Shown: positions 1 to 8,695 of the stretch, piece after piece
Layout of the letters: each line of letters begins with the position of its first letter
Numbering within the stretch: position 1 is the first letter of the stretch
The notes under the pieces: generated by a model
The model's database searches: none
Told to the model about the DNA's origin: nothing
What the model saw: the letters and a program-made list of their open reading frames with translations, nothing else
Translations under genes and position numbers: made by a program
Assembly (NCBI GenBank): GCA_002348385.1
Contig: DEBD01000034.1
Span: 1 to 63,928 of the forward strand
Source: Gammaproteobacteria bacterium UBA2965
Lineage (GTDB): Bacteria > Pseudomonadota > Gammaproteobacteria > Pseudomonadales > Azotimanducaceae
Direction of reading: 5' to 3'
Length of the DNA stretch: 63,928 nucleotides

Positions 1-1943
1 AAATCCTCTCCTCTGGCGATGACCTCAGGGATCAGGCTCGCGTGAACAGACAGGTCGGCCACCCGAAACTGCTGCTCTCCGGTCTGCCGTGTGCCCAATA
101 GCTCGCCTGGCCCGCGTAGCTGCAAATCCTGCTCGGCGATGAAGAAGCCGTCCACGCTCTCCCTCATGATCTGCAGGCGTTTGCGCGCCACCTCTCCCAG
201 CGGGCCTTTATAGAGCAGGATGCAGTGAGCCGCCTTGTCGCCTCTGCCAACGCGGCCGCGTAGCTGATGCAGCTGGGCCAGGCCCATGCGCTCGGGGTTT
301 TCGATCACCATGAGCGATGCGTTGGGAACGTCCACCCCCACTTCCACTACCGTGGTGGCCACCAGCAGCTGCACCTGCCCGGACTTGAATGCTTGCATCA
401 CCCGGGCTTTCTCGTCGCTCGGCATGCGCCCATGCAGCAGCCCTGTTTTGATGCCGGTGAGCCGCGCGCGCAGTTCCTCGGCGCTAGGCTCGGCGGCTGC
501 CACCTCTAGCTGGTCGGAAGGTTCGATGAGCGGACACACCCAATAGGCCTGATCGCCGGCCTGCATCGCGTTGCGCACCGCCTCTACCACCTCGTCGCGG
601 CGGGTGGCTTCCACTACCCGGGTATCAATAGCTTGTCGGCCCGGTGGCAACTCGTCCAGTAGCGACACGTCCATATCAGCATACAGCGCCATGGTCAGCG
701 TGCGTGGAATGGGGGTAGCGGTCATGATGAGCTGATGGGGTGTGCCGCCCTTGCTGCGCAGCGCCATGCGCTGGTGCACGCCGAAGCGGTGCTGTTCGTC
801 TACGATGGTGAGTGCTAGCTGCTTGAATTCAACGCTATGCTGAAACAGCGCATGGGTGCCCACGGCGACTAACGCGCTACCCTCGGCAATGGCTTCCTCG
901 CGGATGCGTCTTTCCTTGGTGGTTTGGGAACCCGTGAGCAGGACCACCGGTATGCCCAATGGTTCCAGCCACGCGGAGAAATTCAGGTAGTGCTGCTCGG
1001 CCAGTATCTCGGTGGGTGCCATGAGCGCCGTCTGATACCCGTGTTCGGCAGCGCGGATGGCGGCGAAGGCCGCGACCACCGTCTTTCCCGACCCTACATC
1101 ACCTTGCAGCAAGCGCAGCATGGGTACCTCCCGGGTCAGGTCCTCCAGCACTTCGGCGAGCACCCGCCGCTGTGCGCCGGTGAGATCGAAACCCAGGGCG
1201 TCGTGCAGAACGCGGCCGAGCTGTTGGGATCTGGGTAGCGGCACCGCACTGTGGCGGGCTCGTGCACGCTGCCGTAGCTTCATGATGAGGTAGTAGGCGG
1301 TGAGCTCGTCCGTGGCGATGCGCTCCTGTGCAGCCGCAATGTCGGCCTGGTTGGCGTCCGGTGGCGGCTGGTGCAGAAATGCCAGGGTCTGGTAAGGGAC
1401 TCCTGGAGTGTCAGGCCATGGCAGCTTTAGTAGCTGGCTGACAATCGATCGAACGCGCCCCTGACCCAGCCCCTTGGTTGCCGGATAGACGGGGGTCAAC
1501 GCGGATTCCGGGGCTGGTGGGGGCTCGCTGAAGGTTCTGTATTCGGGGTGCACGAGCTCTAGGCCTTGGCTTCCGAAGCGGGGTTCTCCGAAACAGGATA
1601 CGTAACGCCCGGGCTGCAAGGCGGTCTGCTGTGACTTCGAAAAGTGGAAAAAGCGCACGTTGATGTGGCCGGAGTTGTCTTCGAGAACCACCATGAGGCT
1701 GCGGCGCCGCCCGTATACCACGCGTGCCGCGGCCACCTTGCCATGCACCAAAGCGCCTTCTCCGGCGCGCAACTCGCGAAGCGGCACCACGCGGGTGCGA
1801 TCTTCGTAGCGAATGGGTAGGTGCAGCAGGAGATCGCCGGTGCGAAAGATGCCCAGTCGTCCGAGCAGCGCTTTGAGGCTCGGGCCTACGCCCCGCAGAG
1901 TGTCAACGGGCTGTTCGGGGTCGGGCCGGAGTGCTGTGGGCAC
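1..1943 (-). CDS. recG: RecG ATP-dependent DNA helicase (3' end cut by window edge)
   Basis: Branch-migrating helicase that remodels stalled replication forks and Holliday junctions. The frame opens at a GTG (1943-1941) three bases after the ridA stop and runs off the left edge, so 647 codons are visible and roughly 40-50 C-terminal residues are missing relative to the usual ~690. Visible in order: an N-terminal wedge/OB region, Walker A GDVGSGKT (about residues 281-288), the family DEQH box (about 382-385), TATPIPRT, and QLRGRVGRG in the second helicase lobe. No internal stop or frameshift was found along the stretches translated. It is the last gene of the rpoZ-spoT-ridA-recG run, an order also seen in other gammaproteobacteria. 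Confidence 0.95.
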   Translation of the reverse strand, partial: MPTALRPDPEQPVDTLRGVGPSLKALLGRLGIFRTGDLLLHLPIRYEDRTRVVPLRELRAGEGALVHGKVAAARVVYGRRRSLMVVLEDNSGHINVRFFHFSKSQQTALQPGRYVSCFGEPRFGSQGLELVHPEYRTFSEPPPAPESALTPVYPATKGLGQGRVRSIVSQLLKLPWPDTPGVPYQTLAFLHQPPPDANQADIAAAQERIATDELTAYYLIMKLRQRARARHSAVPLPRSQQLGRVLHDALGFDLTGAQRRVLAEVLEDLTREVPMLRLLQGDVGSGKTVVAAFAAIRAAEHGYQTALMAPTEILAEQHYLNFSAWLEPLGIPVVLLTGSQTTKERRIREEAIAEGSALVAVGTHALFQHSVEFKQLALTIVDEQHRFGVHQRMALRSKGGTPHQLIMTATPIPRTLTMALYADMDVSLLDELPPGRQAIDTRVVEATRRDEVVEAVRNAMQAGDQAYWVCPLIEPSDQLEVAAAEPSAEELRARLTGIKTGLLHGRMPSDEKARVMQAFKSGQVQLLVATTVVEVGVDVPNASLMVIENPERMGLAQLHQLRGRVGRGDKAAHCILLYKGPLGEVARKRLQIMRESVDGFFIAEQDLQLRGPGELLGTRQTGEQQFRVADLSVHASLIPEVIARGED

Positions 1944-1946
1944 GCG

Positions 1947-2351
1947 CTAGCTCGAAGGCGTCTCGGTTAGGGCCATGACGGCTTCTACCTCGATGGCGGC
2001 TCCTCGCGGTAGCCCCGATACTTCCACGGCTGCCCGTGCTGGAAACGGCTCGCGGAACAATTGCGACATGACCTCGTTGACGCTTTGGAAGTTGGCCAGA
2101 TCGGTGAGGTAGACATTGATCTTCACCAGATCGTCCAGGCAGCCGCCGGCTGCTTCCGCCACGGCTGCGAGGTTAGCAAAGACCTGTTGCGCCTGCTTGG
2201 CGAACGCCTCTGATGCCAGCTCCATGGTCTCGGGCACCAGCGGTATCTGACCGGAAAGAAAAACGAAGCTCCCCACGCGCACGGCTTGTGAATAGGTGCC
2301 GATGGCCGCCGGCGCCTGGTCTGTTTTGACTGGCTCCTTATCTATGCTCAA
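1947..2351 (-). CDS. ridA: RidA (YjgF/YER057c) enamine/imine deaminase
   Basis: Hydrolyses reactive 2-aminoacrylate-type enamines released by PLP enzymes such as threonine dehydratase; an ilvA lies further along this window. The 134-residue length is normal for the family. The signature near the C-terminus includes PARAAVEVSGLPRG, and Arg106 there corresponds to the conserved substrate-binding arginine. The start ATG overlaps the spoT stop by 4 nt (ATGA at 2351-2348), indicating translational coupling. recG follows after 3 nt. Confidence 0.93.
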   Translation of the reverse strand: MSIDKEPVKTDQAPAAIGTYSQAVRVGSFVFLSGQIPLVPETMELASEAFAKQAQQVFANLAAVAEAAGGCLDDLVKINVYLTDLANFQSVNEVMSQLFREPFPARAAVEVSGLPRGAAIEVEAVMALTETPSS

Positions 2352-4645
2352 GCGCAGACCCGGTCAATGTCGGTGACGCTGGGGATGGCGCGCAGCTTGC
2401 GGATTACGCGAGCCAGATTGGTACGATCCTGCACGGCTACCGTCACGATCACGCTGGAAAGCTCTGCGTTACGCTCTTCCACGTGGATGTTCTCCACCCC
2501 TGCATCGGCGTCGGTAACGGCGGCTGCGAGTTCCGCGATGACGCCTTTCTTGCGGCGCACCGCGATGCGCAGCGTGGTTAGGAAGTCGGCCCCCACTGTG
2601 TTGGCCCAGTGGGCCGGAATGATTTCCTGCGATCCGCGCCGTCGTCGGATTTCCACCATGTTGGCGCATCCTTGCATGTGCACCACGAACCCCTTGCCGG
2701 GCGTCATGTGGCCCACGATGTGGTCGCCGGGAACGGGGCCGCAGCAGCGCCCGTAATTGATCACCAGGCCTTCGCCGCCCCGAATGGCTACCGGTCCGCC
2801 GGCCTCTACCGGCACGCCGGCGTAGTTGGGGTCGTCTGCCGCGAGCAACTGCTTGGCTACCACGTAGGCCATGAGCTCCCCGTGGCCGATGGCGGCCAGC
2901 ACTTCATCGAGCTTCTTCACACCGAATTCGCGGAACACTTTGCGCAGTCGGCGGAAGTCGAGGTCGTTGATGCTCTTGTTTGCGTTGGCCAGGGAGCGAT
3001 TAAGCAGCCTGCGACCAAACGCAATGCTCTCCGAGTCCTGCTGTACCTTCAGCGCCTGGCGAATTCCGCTGCGCGCCTTGCTGGACACCACGAAGGTAAG
3101 CCAGTCGGGGCTGGGCGTGGCGCCGGTTGAGGTAATGATCTCTACGCTCTGTCCGCTCTGGAGCTGTTGAGATAGTGGTGCCAGCGACCGGTCTACTCGA
3201 CAGGCCACACAGCGATCGCCGATATCGGTGTGCACGGCGTAGGCAAAGTCCACCGCACATGCGCCTCGCGGCAGCTCCAGGATATCGCCCCTTGGTGTGA
3301 AGACGTATACCTCGTCGGGAAACAGGTCGATCTTCAGGCTCTCGATGAATTCCAGGGGATCTCCGGCCCGCTGCTGCAGTTCCAGCAGGTCCTTGACCCA
3401 CTGACGGGCACGCTGCTGGCTGCTCTGAAAATCCTCTTGGTCGGTCTTGTACAGCCAATGTCCGGCAATACCGTTTTCCGCTACGGCGGCCATCTTCTCG
3501 GTCCGTATTTGCACCTCGATAGGCACGCCGTGCATTCCAAACAGGGTGGTATGCAGCGACTGGTAGCCGTTGACCTTGGGGATGGCGACGTAATCCTTGA
3601 AGCGGCCGGCAACGGGCTTGTACAGATTGTGAACCACACCGAGCGCCCGATAGCAGTCGTCCACCTTCTCTGCCTCTACGCGGAAGCCGAAGACGTCCAT
3701 GATCTCGGAGAATGATTTGTGCTGGTTGCGCATCTTCCGGTAGATGGAGTAGAGGTGCTTTTCCCGCCCCGCCACCTTGGCTGGAATACCCTCGCTGTCC
3801 AGCGCGCTCTGCAGGGACTTGTGCAGTTCCTCCATGAGCTCTTTGCGGTTTCCCCGAGCGGCGCGAACGGCGCGGGAAATACGGTCCGCCCGCAACGGAT
3901 AAAGAGCGTGGAAGCCGAGCTCCTCAAACTCGAGCTTGATCGAATGAATGCCCAGTCGGTTAGCGATGGGCGCGTAGAAATCCAGGGTCTCGCGCGCTAT
4001 GCGCTTGCGCTGTTCGCGCGACAGCACGCCGATGGTGCGCATGTTGTGCAGACGGTCCGCCAGCTTCACCATGATCACGCGGATGTCCTTGGCCATGGCC
4101 ATGGCCATCTTCTGAAAGTTCTCGGCCTGGGCTTCGTCGCGTGAACGGAAAATCTTCGATAGCTTCGAGACACCGTCGACGATCTCTGCCACCGACTTGC
4201 CGAATCGATTCTCGATGGCCTGGCGATCTGCGTGCGTGTCTTCGATGACATCGTGCAGCAGTGCGGCCATGATGGTCTGGTGATCCATGCGCATGCCGGC
4301 CAGGATGTTGGCCACTGCCAGCGGGTGAGAAATATAGGCGTGGCCGGTGCGGCGGAATTGGCCGTCGTGTGCCACTTTCGCGTAAGCATGGGCACGAGCC
4401 ACCTTGCGGATCTGATCGTCGTCCAGATATTCCTCGAGCGATTTACACAGCTCGGTGATCCCGATGGGCGCGGCGGTGCTTTGCGCGCGCGCCTGGTCGG
4501 CCAGCTGTGCGGCGAAATAGGACTCAGATTGCGTGGTTGCGGCGACAGGCTCGCCGCTATTGGATTTGCGTTGGCCGGGCGCGACCCCCGCTCGCGACGT
4601 TGCCTGTTGCGAGGCGCTAGACTTCGAAACCGCGGTCTTGGCCAT
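2348..4645 (-). CDS. spoT: SpoT bifunctional (p)ppGpp synthetase/hydrolase
   Basis: Controls the stringent alarmone by making and degrading (p)ppGpp. The HD hydrolase domain is intact (LLHDVIEDT, His131-Asp132). The synthetase region carries GRFKDYVAIPK followed by NGYQSLHT (about 348-366). A TGS domain follows at about 445-505 (LFPDEVYVFTPRGD), and an ACT domain closes the protein (about 690-765). The intact HD pair favours SpoT over RelA. At 765 aa it is about 60 residues longer than E. coli SpoT, the excess being an Ala/Ser/Gln-rich N-terminal tail. The ATG lies 29 nt inside the 3' end of rpoZ; no ATG exists between it and the HD domain, although a GTG start is possible. Confidence 0.95.
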   Translation of the reverse strand: MAKTAVSKSSASQQATSRAGVAPGQRKSNSGEPVAATTQSESYFAAQLADQARAQSTAAPIGITELCKSLEEYLDDDQIRKVARAHAYAKVAHDGQFRRTGHAYISHPLAVANILAGMRMDHQTIMAALLHDVIEDTHADRQAIENRFGKSVAEIVDGVSKLSKIFRSRDEAQAENFQKMAMAMAKDIRVIMVKLADRLHNMRTIGVLSREQRKRIARETLDFYAPIANRLGIHSIKLEFEELGFHALYPLRADRISRAVRAARGNRKELMEELHKSLQSALDSEGIPAKVAGREKHLYSIYRKMRNQHKSFSEIMDVFGFRVEAEKVDDCYRALGVVHNLYKPVAGRFKDYVAIPKVNGYQSLHTTLFGMHGVPIEVQIRTEKMAAVAENGIAGHWLYKTDQEDFQSSQQRARQWVKDLLELQQRAGDPLEFIESLKIDLFPDEVYVFTPRGDILELPRGACAVDFAYAVHTDIGDRCVACRVDRSLAPLSQQLQSGQSVEIITSTGATPSPDWLTFVVSSKARSGIRQALKVQQDSESIAFGRRLLNRSLANANKSINDLDFRRLRKVFREFGVKKLDEVLAAIGHGELMAYVVAKQLLAADDPNYAGVPVEAGGPVAIRGGEGLVINYGRCCGPVPGDHIVGHMTPGKGFVVHMQGCANMVEIRRRRGSQEIIPAHWANTVGADFLTTLRIAVRRKKGVIAELAAAVTDADAGVENIHVEERNAELSSVIVTVAVQDRTNLARVIRKLRAIPSVTDIDRVCA

Positions 4646-4895
4646 CTCCTATACCGAAGGATACTTCTAGCTCTTCATCCTCGGTGGAGGCTTCTTGTGC
4701 GTCAAGCATTTCGTGACTGATCAGGCCTTCGGCTATCTCGCGCAGGGCAATGACCGTTGCTTTGTCATTTTCTTCGGGAACCATCGGATCGACGCCAAAG
4801 CGGCGCATCTGGCGCGCTCTGCGGGAGGCCAGCATCACCAGCTCAAAGCGGTTTTCGACGTTGTCCAGGCAATCTTCTACAGTAACTCGAGCCAT
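4617..4895 (-). CDS. rpoZ: RNA polymerase omega subunit
   Basis: Small subunit that folds around the beta' C-terminus and, in gammaproteobacteria, contributes to a ppGpp binding site. The 92-residue protein starts MARVTVEDCL and contains NRFELVMLASRRARQ and the DNDKATVIALREIA-type segment typical of omega. It is the first gene of the run with spoT and overlaps its start by 29 nt. Pairing omega with spoT in one transcript is common in this class. A candidate promoter lies about 50 nt upstream. Confidence 0.95.
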   Translation of the reverse strand: MARVTVEDCLDNVENRFELVMLASRRARQMRRFGVDPMVPEENDKATVIALREIAEGLISHEMLDAQEASTEDEELEVSFGIGDGQDRGFEV

Positions 4896-4946
4896 TAGTT
4901 TTGCTTCCCGTGCGCTTGGATGCGGCTGCGATTGAGCAAGCGCGCG

Positions 4947-4975
4947 AGTCTACCCAGGGGTCCTGTAGGATGCAA
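4947..4975 (-). promoter_or_regulatory. Candidate sigma-70 promoter of rpoZ-spoT-ridA-recG
   Basis: On the minus strand TTGCAT (4975-4970) is separated by 17 bp from TAGACT (4952-4947). This places a start site near 4940, about 45 nt upstream of the rpoZ ATG, in the only gap between gmk and rpoZ. Matches to consensus are 3/6 and 4/6. Inferred by eye. Confidence 0.35.
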
Positions 4976-4985
4976 GGCATGCCCT

Positions 4986-5618
4986 TCACGGTGTCTTGAG
5001 CAGCGCGTCGAGGAGGCTGGCCAAGGCGTGACGCTGGGGCGCGTTGCCTAGGCGCGAGGCGTGTACCACACTCTTTAAGTCTGCCACCGCGGAATCGAAG
5101 TCGTCGTTGACTACCAGGAAGTCGAAAGAGGCGTGGTGGGTCATTTCCTCCACCGCTTTGGCGGTGCGTTGTGCCATGACCTCGGCGCTGTCCTGGCCGC
5201 GGGTCTGCAGACGCTGTGCCAGCGCCTGGCGGCTGGGTGGCAGGATGAAGATGCTGATGCACTGGGGATACGCACGACGAATCTGCTCCGCGCCTTGCCA
5301 GTCGATCTCCAGCACCACATCCCGACCGCTTGCCAGCTGGTCGTCCAGGGAGGCTCGTGCGGTGCCGTACTGGTGGCCGAACACTTTGGCGTGCTCGAGA
5401 AAATCGCCGTTGGCGACCATGTCATCGAACTCGCTGTTGGAGACGAAGTGATAATTTACTCCGTTCTGCTCGCCCTGCCGTTGTGGCCGGGTTGTGTGCG
5501 ACACCGACACCACCAGCCGGGAATCTTGCTGCAGCAGCGCCTTGACCAGCGACGTCTTGCCCGCACCTGAGGGGGCAGACACCACAAACACCAAGCCGCA
5601 TCCGGGTTGGTCCCTCAT
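4986..5618 (-). CDS. gmk: Guanylate kinase
   Basis: Phosphorylates GMP to GDP with ATP. The 210-residue protein has the P-loop APSGAGKT (about 15-22), the GMP-binding SHTTRPQRQGE region, and the GVNYHF and LEIDWQGAEQ motifs of the family. The ATG overlaps the yicC stop by 4 nt (ATGA), so it is translationally coupled to yicC. The yicC-gmk-rpoZ-spoT-recG order matches that of many gammaproteobacteria, linking GDP/GTP supply with alarmone metabolism. Confidence 0.95.
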   Translation of the reverse strand: MRDQPGCGLVFVVSAPSGAGKTSLVKALLQQDSRLVVSVSHTTRPQRQGEQNGVNYHFVSNSEFDDMVANGDFLEHAKVFGHQYGTARASLDDQLASGRDVVLEIDWQGAEQIRRAYPQCISIFILPPSRQALAQRLQTRGQDSAEVMAQRTAKAVEEMTHHASFDFLVVNDDFDSAVADLKSVVHASRLGNAPQRHALASLLDALLKTP

Positions 5619-6481
5619 TCTATGTTCTGCACCTGCTCGCGGATTTGCTCGATCACCACTTTCAAGTCTACGGCCTTTTGCGAGGTTTCGGCCATGGTGG
5701 ATTTCGAGCCCAGCGTGTTGGCTTCCCGGTTGAGTTCCTGAGTAAGAAAGTCCAGCCGACGTCCGTGAGGCCCCTTGCCGGACAGATTGTTGCGCGCTTC
5801 GGCGACGTGAATGGACAGACGGTCCAGCTCCTCGGTCACGTCCGCGCGCTGCGCGAGTAGGGCCACCTCTTGTTCCAGACGGGCGGCGTCTACCTTGGTC
5901 TCCAGCTCCACCAGCCGCTGCTGCAGGCGCTGCTTCGTGCGTGTGGCGAGGTCGCCGGCCAGATCGGTCACTTCGACCACCAGCCGGTCTATGGCATCCA
6001 GGCGTTCGGAAACCGCTTGGCCTAGTTGGGCGCCCTCGCGCTGCCGATGCGCCGCCAGCTCTTCCAAGGCCTCTTCGAACAGGGAGGCGGCGGCCCGCAC
6101 TACGTGTTCGTCGTCGGTACCGGTGCTGTCGCCAAGCACCCCCGGCCAGCGCAACAGATCCATAGCGTTCGGCGCGCTCACCTCTGGCGCGTCGCGCCGC
6201 ACCTGCTCGAGCACTGCCACGAGCTGCAGAAGTAGCGGCCGATTGAGTTCCATGGAGGGGTCACGGGCCACGCGTTCCAAGCGCAGGTTACAGTCGACTT
6301 TGCCCCGCTTGAGTCGCTTGCGTAGTTTGTCCTTGAGCGCGGGCTCCACAGACCTCAGGCTCTCAGGCATGCGGAACTGCGCTTCCAGATAGCGGTGGTT
6401 AACGGAGCGCAGCTCCCAGCTCACCATGAACCCGTTGAGCTCGGTTTGAGCGCGTGCGAAAGCCGTCATGCTATAGATCAT
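5615..6481 (-). CDS. yicC: YicC family endoribonuclease-like protein
   Basis: Member of the YicC/YloC family, which has been described as an endoribonuclease in E. coli and Bacillus. I chose the ATG at 6481, which gives the family's typical MIYSMTAFAR N-terminus and a 288-aa protein. An in-frame ATG at 6511 would add ten residues that do not resemble the family. The C-terminal part contains GRRLDFLTQELNREANTLGSK, the most conserved block. It is divergent from rph with about 100 bp between, and is followed by gmk with a 4-nt overlap. A TACAAT box sits 6 nt from the ATG (see findings). Confidence 0.92.
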   Translation of the reverse strand: MIYSMTAFARAQTELNGFMVSWELRSVNHRYLEAQFRMPESLRSVEPALKDKLRKRLKRGKVDCNLRLERVARDPSMELNRPLLLQLVAVLEQVRRDAPEVSAPNAMDLLRWPGVLGDSTGTDDEHVVRAAASLFEEALEELAAHRQREGAQLGQAVSERLDAIDRLVVEVTDLAGDLATRTKQRLQQRLVELETKVDAARLEQEVALLAQRADVTEELDRLSIHVAEARNNLSGKGPHGRRLDFLTQELNREANTLGSKSTMAETSQKAVDLKVVIEQIREQVQNIE

Positions 6482-6582
6482 CAACGAATTGTACTCGCCC
6501 ACCGGGCACACAAAAAATGCGCTGATCGCGCCCGGGCGGTGGTGCTCTTATACTGTGGGCAGGCAGACAGGACATTTACCTC

Positions 6583-7302
6583 ATGCAAGACGCTCGCCCC
6601 AGCGGACGCGCCCTCGACGAGCTGCGCCCGGTGCGGTTTACCCGCAGTTTTACGAAGCACGCGCAAGGATCCGTGCTGGTGGAGTTCGGACACACCAAGG
6701 TGATCTGCACCGCCTTTGTGGAAGATTCTGTTCCTGGGTTTTTGCGCGGGCAGGGAGTGGGCTGGGTCACTGCCGAGTACGGCATGCTTCCGGGGGCCAC
6801 GCACACCCGCGGAAATCGGGAAGCGGCGCGGGGCAAGCAGAGCGGGCGGACTCAGGAAATCCAGCGGCTTATCGGCCGCTCTCTGCGCGCGGCCGTGGAT
6901 TTGTCAGCGTTGGGCGAGCGGACGGTGCGCGTGGATTGCGACGTGATACAGGCGGATGGTGGCACCCGCACTGCATCCATCACCGGGGCGGCGTTGGCCC
7001 TGTGCGAGGCCCTCCACGCGGTTGGGGTTCAGGACGCATTCAGGGAGCTTGTGGCATCTGTATCCGTGGGAATCTGGCGCGGCCAGCCTGTTTTGGATCT
7101 AGATTACGATGAGGACTCTACCGCCGAGACCGACATGAACGTGGTGATGCTGGGCACCGGTGGTTTCATCGAGGTGCAGGGAACGGCCGAAGGGGCGCCT
7201 TTTTCTGACGCGGAACTGGCCGCAATGTTGGATCTGGCGCGCGGTGGCCTGGCTGAGCTGCTGGCGCTGCAGCGCCGGGCGCTGGCCGCTTCGGGGCCAT
7301 AG
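6583..7302 (+). CDS. rph: Ribonuclease PH
   Basis: Phosphorolytic 3'-5' exoribonuclease that trims tRNA 3' ends. The 239-residue length is standard. Typical blocks are present: RFTRSFTKHAQGSVLVEFG near the N-terminus, the GMLPGATHTRGNREAARGKQ phosphate-binding and catalytic region, LIGRSLRAAVD, DCDVIQADGGTRTASITGA, and DLDYDEDS. pyrE follows within about 15 nt, as in E. coli and Pseudomonas. A TATACT box at 6549-6554 could be its -10, but no convincing -35 was found. Confidence 0.96.
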   Translation: MQDARPSGRALDELRPVRFTRSFTKHAQGSVLVEFGHTKVICTAFVEDSVPGFLRGQGVGWVTAEYGMLPGATHTRGNREAARGKQSGRTQEIQRLIGRSLRAAVDLSALGERTVRVDCDVIQADGGTRTASITGAALALCEALHAVGVQDAFRELVASVSVGIWRGQPVLDLDYDEDSTAETDMNVVMLGTGGFIEVQGTAEGAPFSDAELAAMLDLARGGLAELLALQRRALAASGP

Positions 7303-7317
7303 GTCGGGTTGTTCCTG

Positions 7318-7968
7318 GTGTTGGACAAGGATAAATCGCAACTCATCGAGCTGTTTTTGAAGCAGGAAGTGCTCCTGTTTGGTGACTTCACCCTCAAATC
7401 CGGGCGCCAGAGCCCTTATTTTTTCAATGTGGGCGCCATCTGCAGCGGATCGTCCATTGGCGCACTAGGGGAGGCCTACGCCCGCTGCATTGTGTCTGCT
7501 GGTTTCGACTTTGCCACGGTGTTTGGCCCCGCCTACAAAGGTATTCCCATTGCGGTGGCTACCGCTCATGCGTTGGCTGCCGCTGGACACGACGTGGGTT
7601 GGGCGTTCAATCGCAAAGAAGCCAAAGATCACGGTGAGGGTGGCTTATTCGTGGGCAGCCCCATAGAGGGCAGGCTGGTGCTGGTGGACGACGTACTGAC
7701 CGCGGGCACCGCCCTGCGCGAGGCAGCCGCGCTGGTGCGCGGCGCCGACGCGGAGCTGGCAGGAGTCGTGGTGTCTATGGACCGCCAGGAAATCACCGAT
7801 GCGGACAGCGGACGAACGGCGGTGCAGGTATTGCAGACGGAGTTGGGGGTGGGCGTGAAAAGCCTGCTAACTTTGCAAGACGTGATCGATTACCTTGACT
7901 CGAAATCCACTCAAGACAACCATCTTGCGGCGTTGAAGGCATACAAGATGGAGTTTTGCGCGCCTTGA
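7318..7968 (+). CDS. pyrE: Orotate phosphoribosyltransferase
   Basis: Pyrimidine biosynthesis: orotate plus PRPP gives OMP. The protein shows FGDFTLKSGRQSPYFFN, FGPAYKGIPIA, the flexible catalytic loop NRKEAKDHGEGG, and the PRPP motif VLVDDVLTAGTA. I chose the GTG at 7318 (216 aa) because AGGTCGGG at 7301-7308 sits at ribosome-binding distance. A TTG at 7309 is an in-frame alternative that would add three residues. It directly follows rph. Confidence 0.95.
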   Translation: MLDKDKSQLIELFLKQEVLLFGDFTLKSGRQSPYFFNVGAICSGSSIGALGEAYARCIVSAGFDFATVFGPAYKGIPIAVATAHALAAAGHDVGWAFNRKEAKDHGEGGLFVGSPIEGRLVLVDDVLTAGTALREAAALVRGADAELAGVVVSMDRQEITDADSGRTAVQVLQTELGVGVKSLLTLQDVIDYLDSKSTQDNHLAALKAYKMEFCAP

Positions 7969-7993
7969 CTGCCAGCCCTTGAGAGGTGGGTAG

Positions 7994-8695
7994 ATGAACG
8001 ATATAGCAACGCATGCAGACCGGTTTGGCGGGCGATTTACCACCCGTAGACCCGCCGCTTGTCTGGTAGCTGCAGGGCTCATGCTCTGTGTTATAGGCAA
8101 CGTGCACGCAGCCGGATTTGTCTACCGCTATTCCAATGCCCAGGGCGAGATCGAGATCGGCAACAGCGTGCCGGCGGGTCGCGCGGCGGCCGGTTACGAG
8201 GTCCTGGACGCCGACTCCATGCGGGTGGTCGAGGTGGTGGCCCCTCAGCTTTCCGATGAAGAAGCCCACAAGCAGGCCCGCCAGGACCAGGCGCGAGCCA
8301 TCTGCCAGACGGCGCTAGACCGCGTGAATCGCATGTACCAGTCCGACCAGGACGTCCATGCGGCGCGCGCGCAAACGCTGAAATCCATCAACACGCGGAT
8401 CGAGAATGCCAAAGTCAATCTGGCCCACCTGCAGGGTCAGAAGCGGGATCTTGAGTCTGAGGCGGCGCGTCAAGAGCGCTCGGGCGGGGGGCTGAACCCC
8501 GGATTGCGCAACAGTATCGACCGCGCCAACCAGCAGATTCAGAACCTGGAAGAAGAGATCGAGCTGCGCCACCAGGAAGTAGACGACGCCGAAGAGCGCT
8601 TTGCCGCGGACCTGGAGCTGTTCATCCAGGGCACCTGCGAAGACCGGCGCGCCATGCGCTTCCTGCAGGCCAAAGCGCCCCTATCGGAAGACTGA
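7994..8695 (+). CDS. DUF4124-type exported protein with long coiled coil
   Basis: Unknown function. The 233-residue protein has an N-terminal hydrophobic segment (about residues 43-60, ending VHAA), which suits a signal peptide or membrane anchor. A short DUF4124-like domain follows (FVYRYSNAQGEIEIGNSVP then GYEVLDA, about 62-94). Next comes a charged heptad-rich stretch (about 105-210) predicted to be coiled coil and a C-terminal segment with a lone Cys. AGAGGTGGG before the ATG is a good ribosome-binding site. It sits 25 bp after pyrE and converges on slmA, overlapping its 3' end by 15 bp. The likely location is periplasmic. Confidence 0.75.
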   Translation: MNDIATHADRFGGRFTTRRPAACLVAAGLMLCVIGNVHAAGFVYRYSNAQGEIEIGNSVPAGRAAAGYEVLDADSMRVVEVVAPQLSDEEAHKQARQDQARAICQTALDRVNRMYQSDQDVHAARAQTLKSINTRIENAKVNLAHLQGQKRDLESEAARQERSGGGLNPGLRNSIDRANQQIQNLEEEIELRHQEVDDAEERFAADLELFIQGTCEDRRAMRFLQAKAPLSED

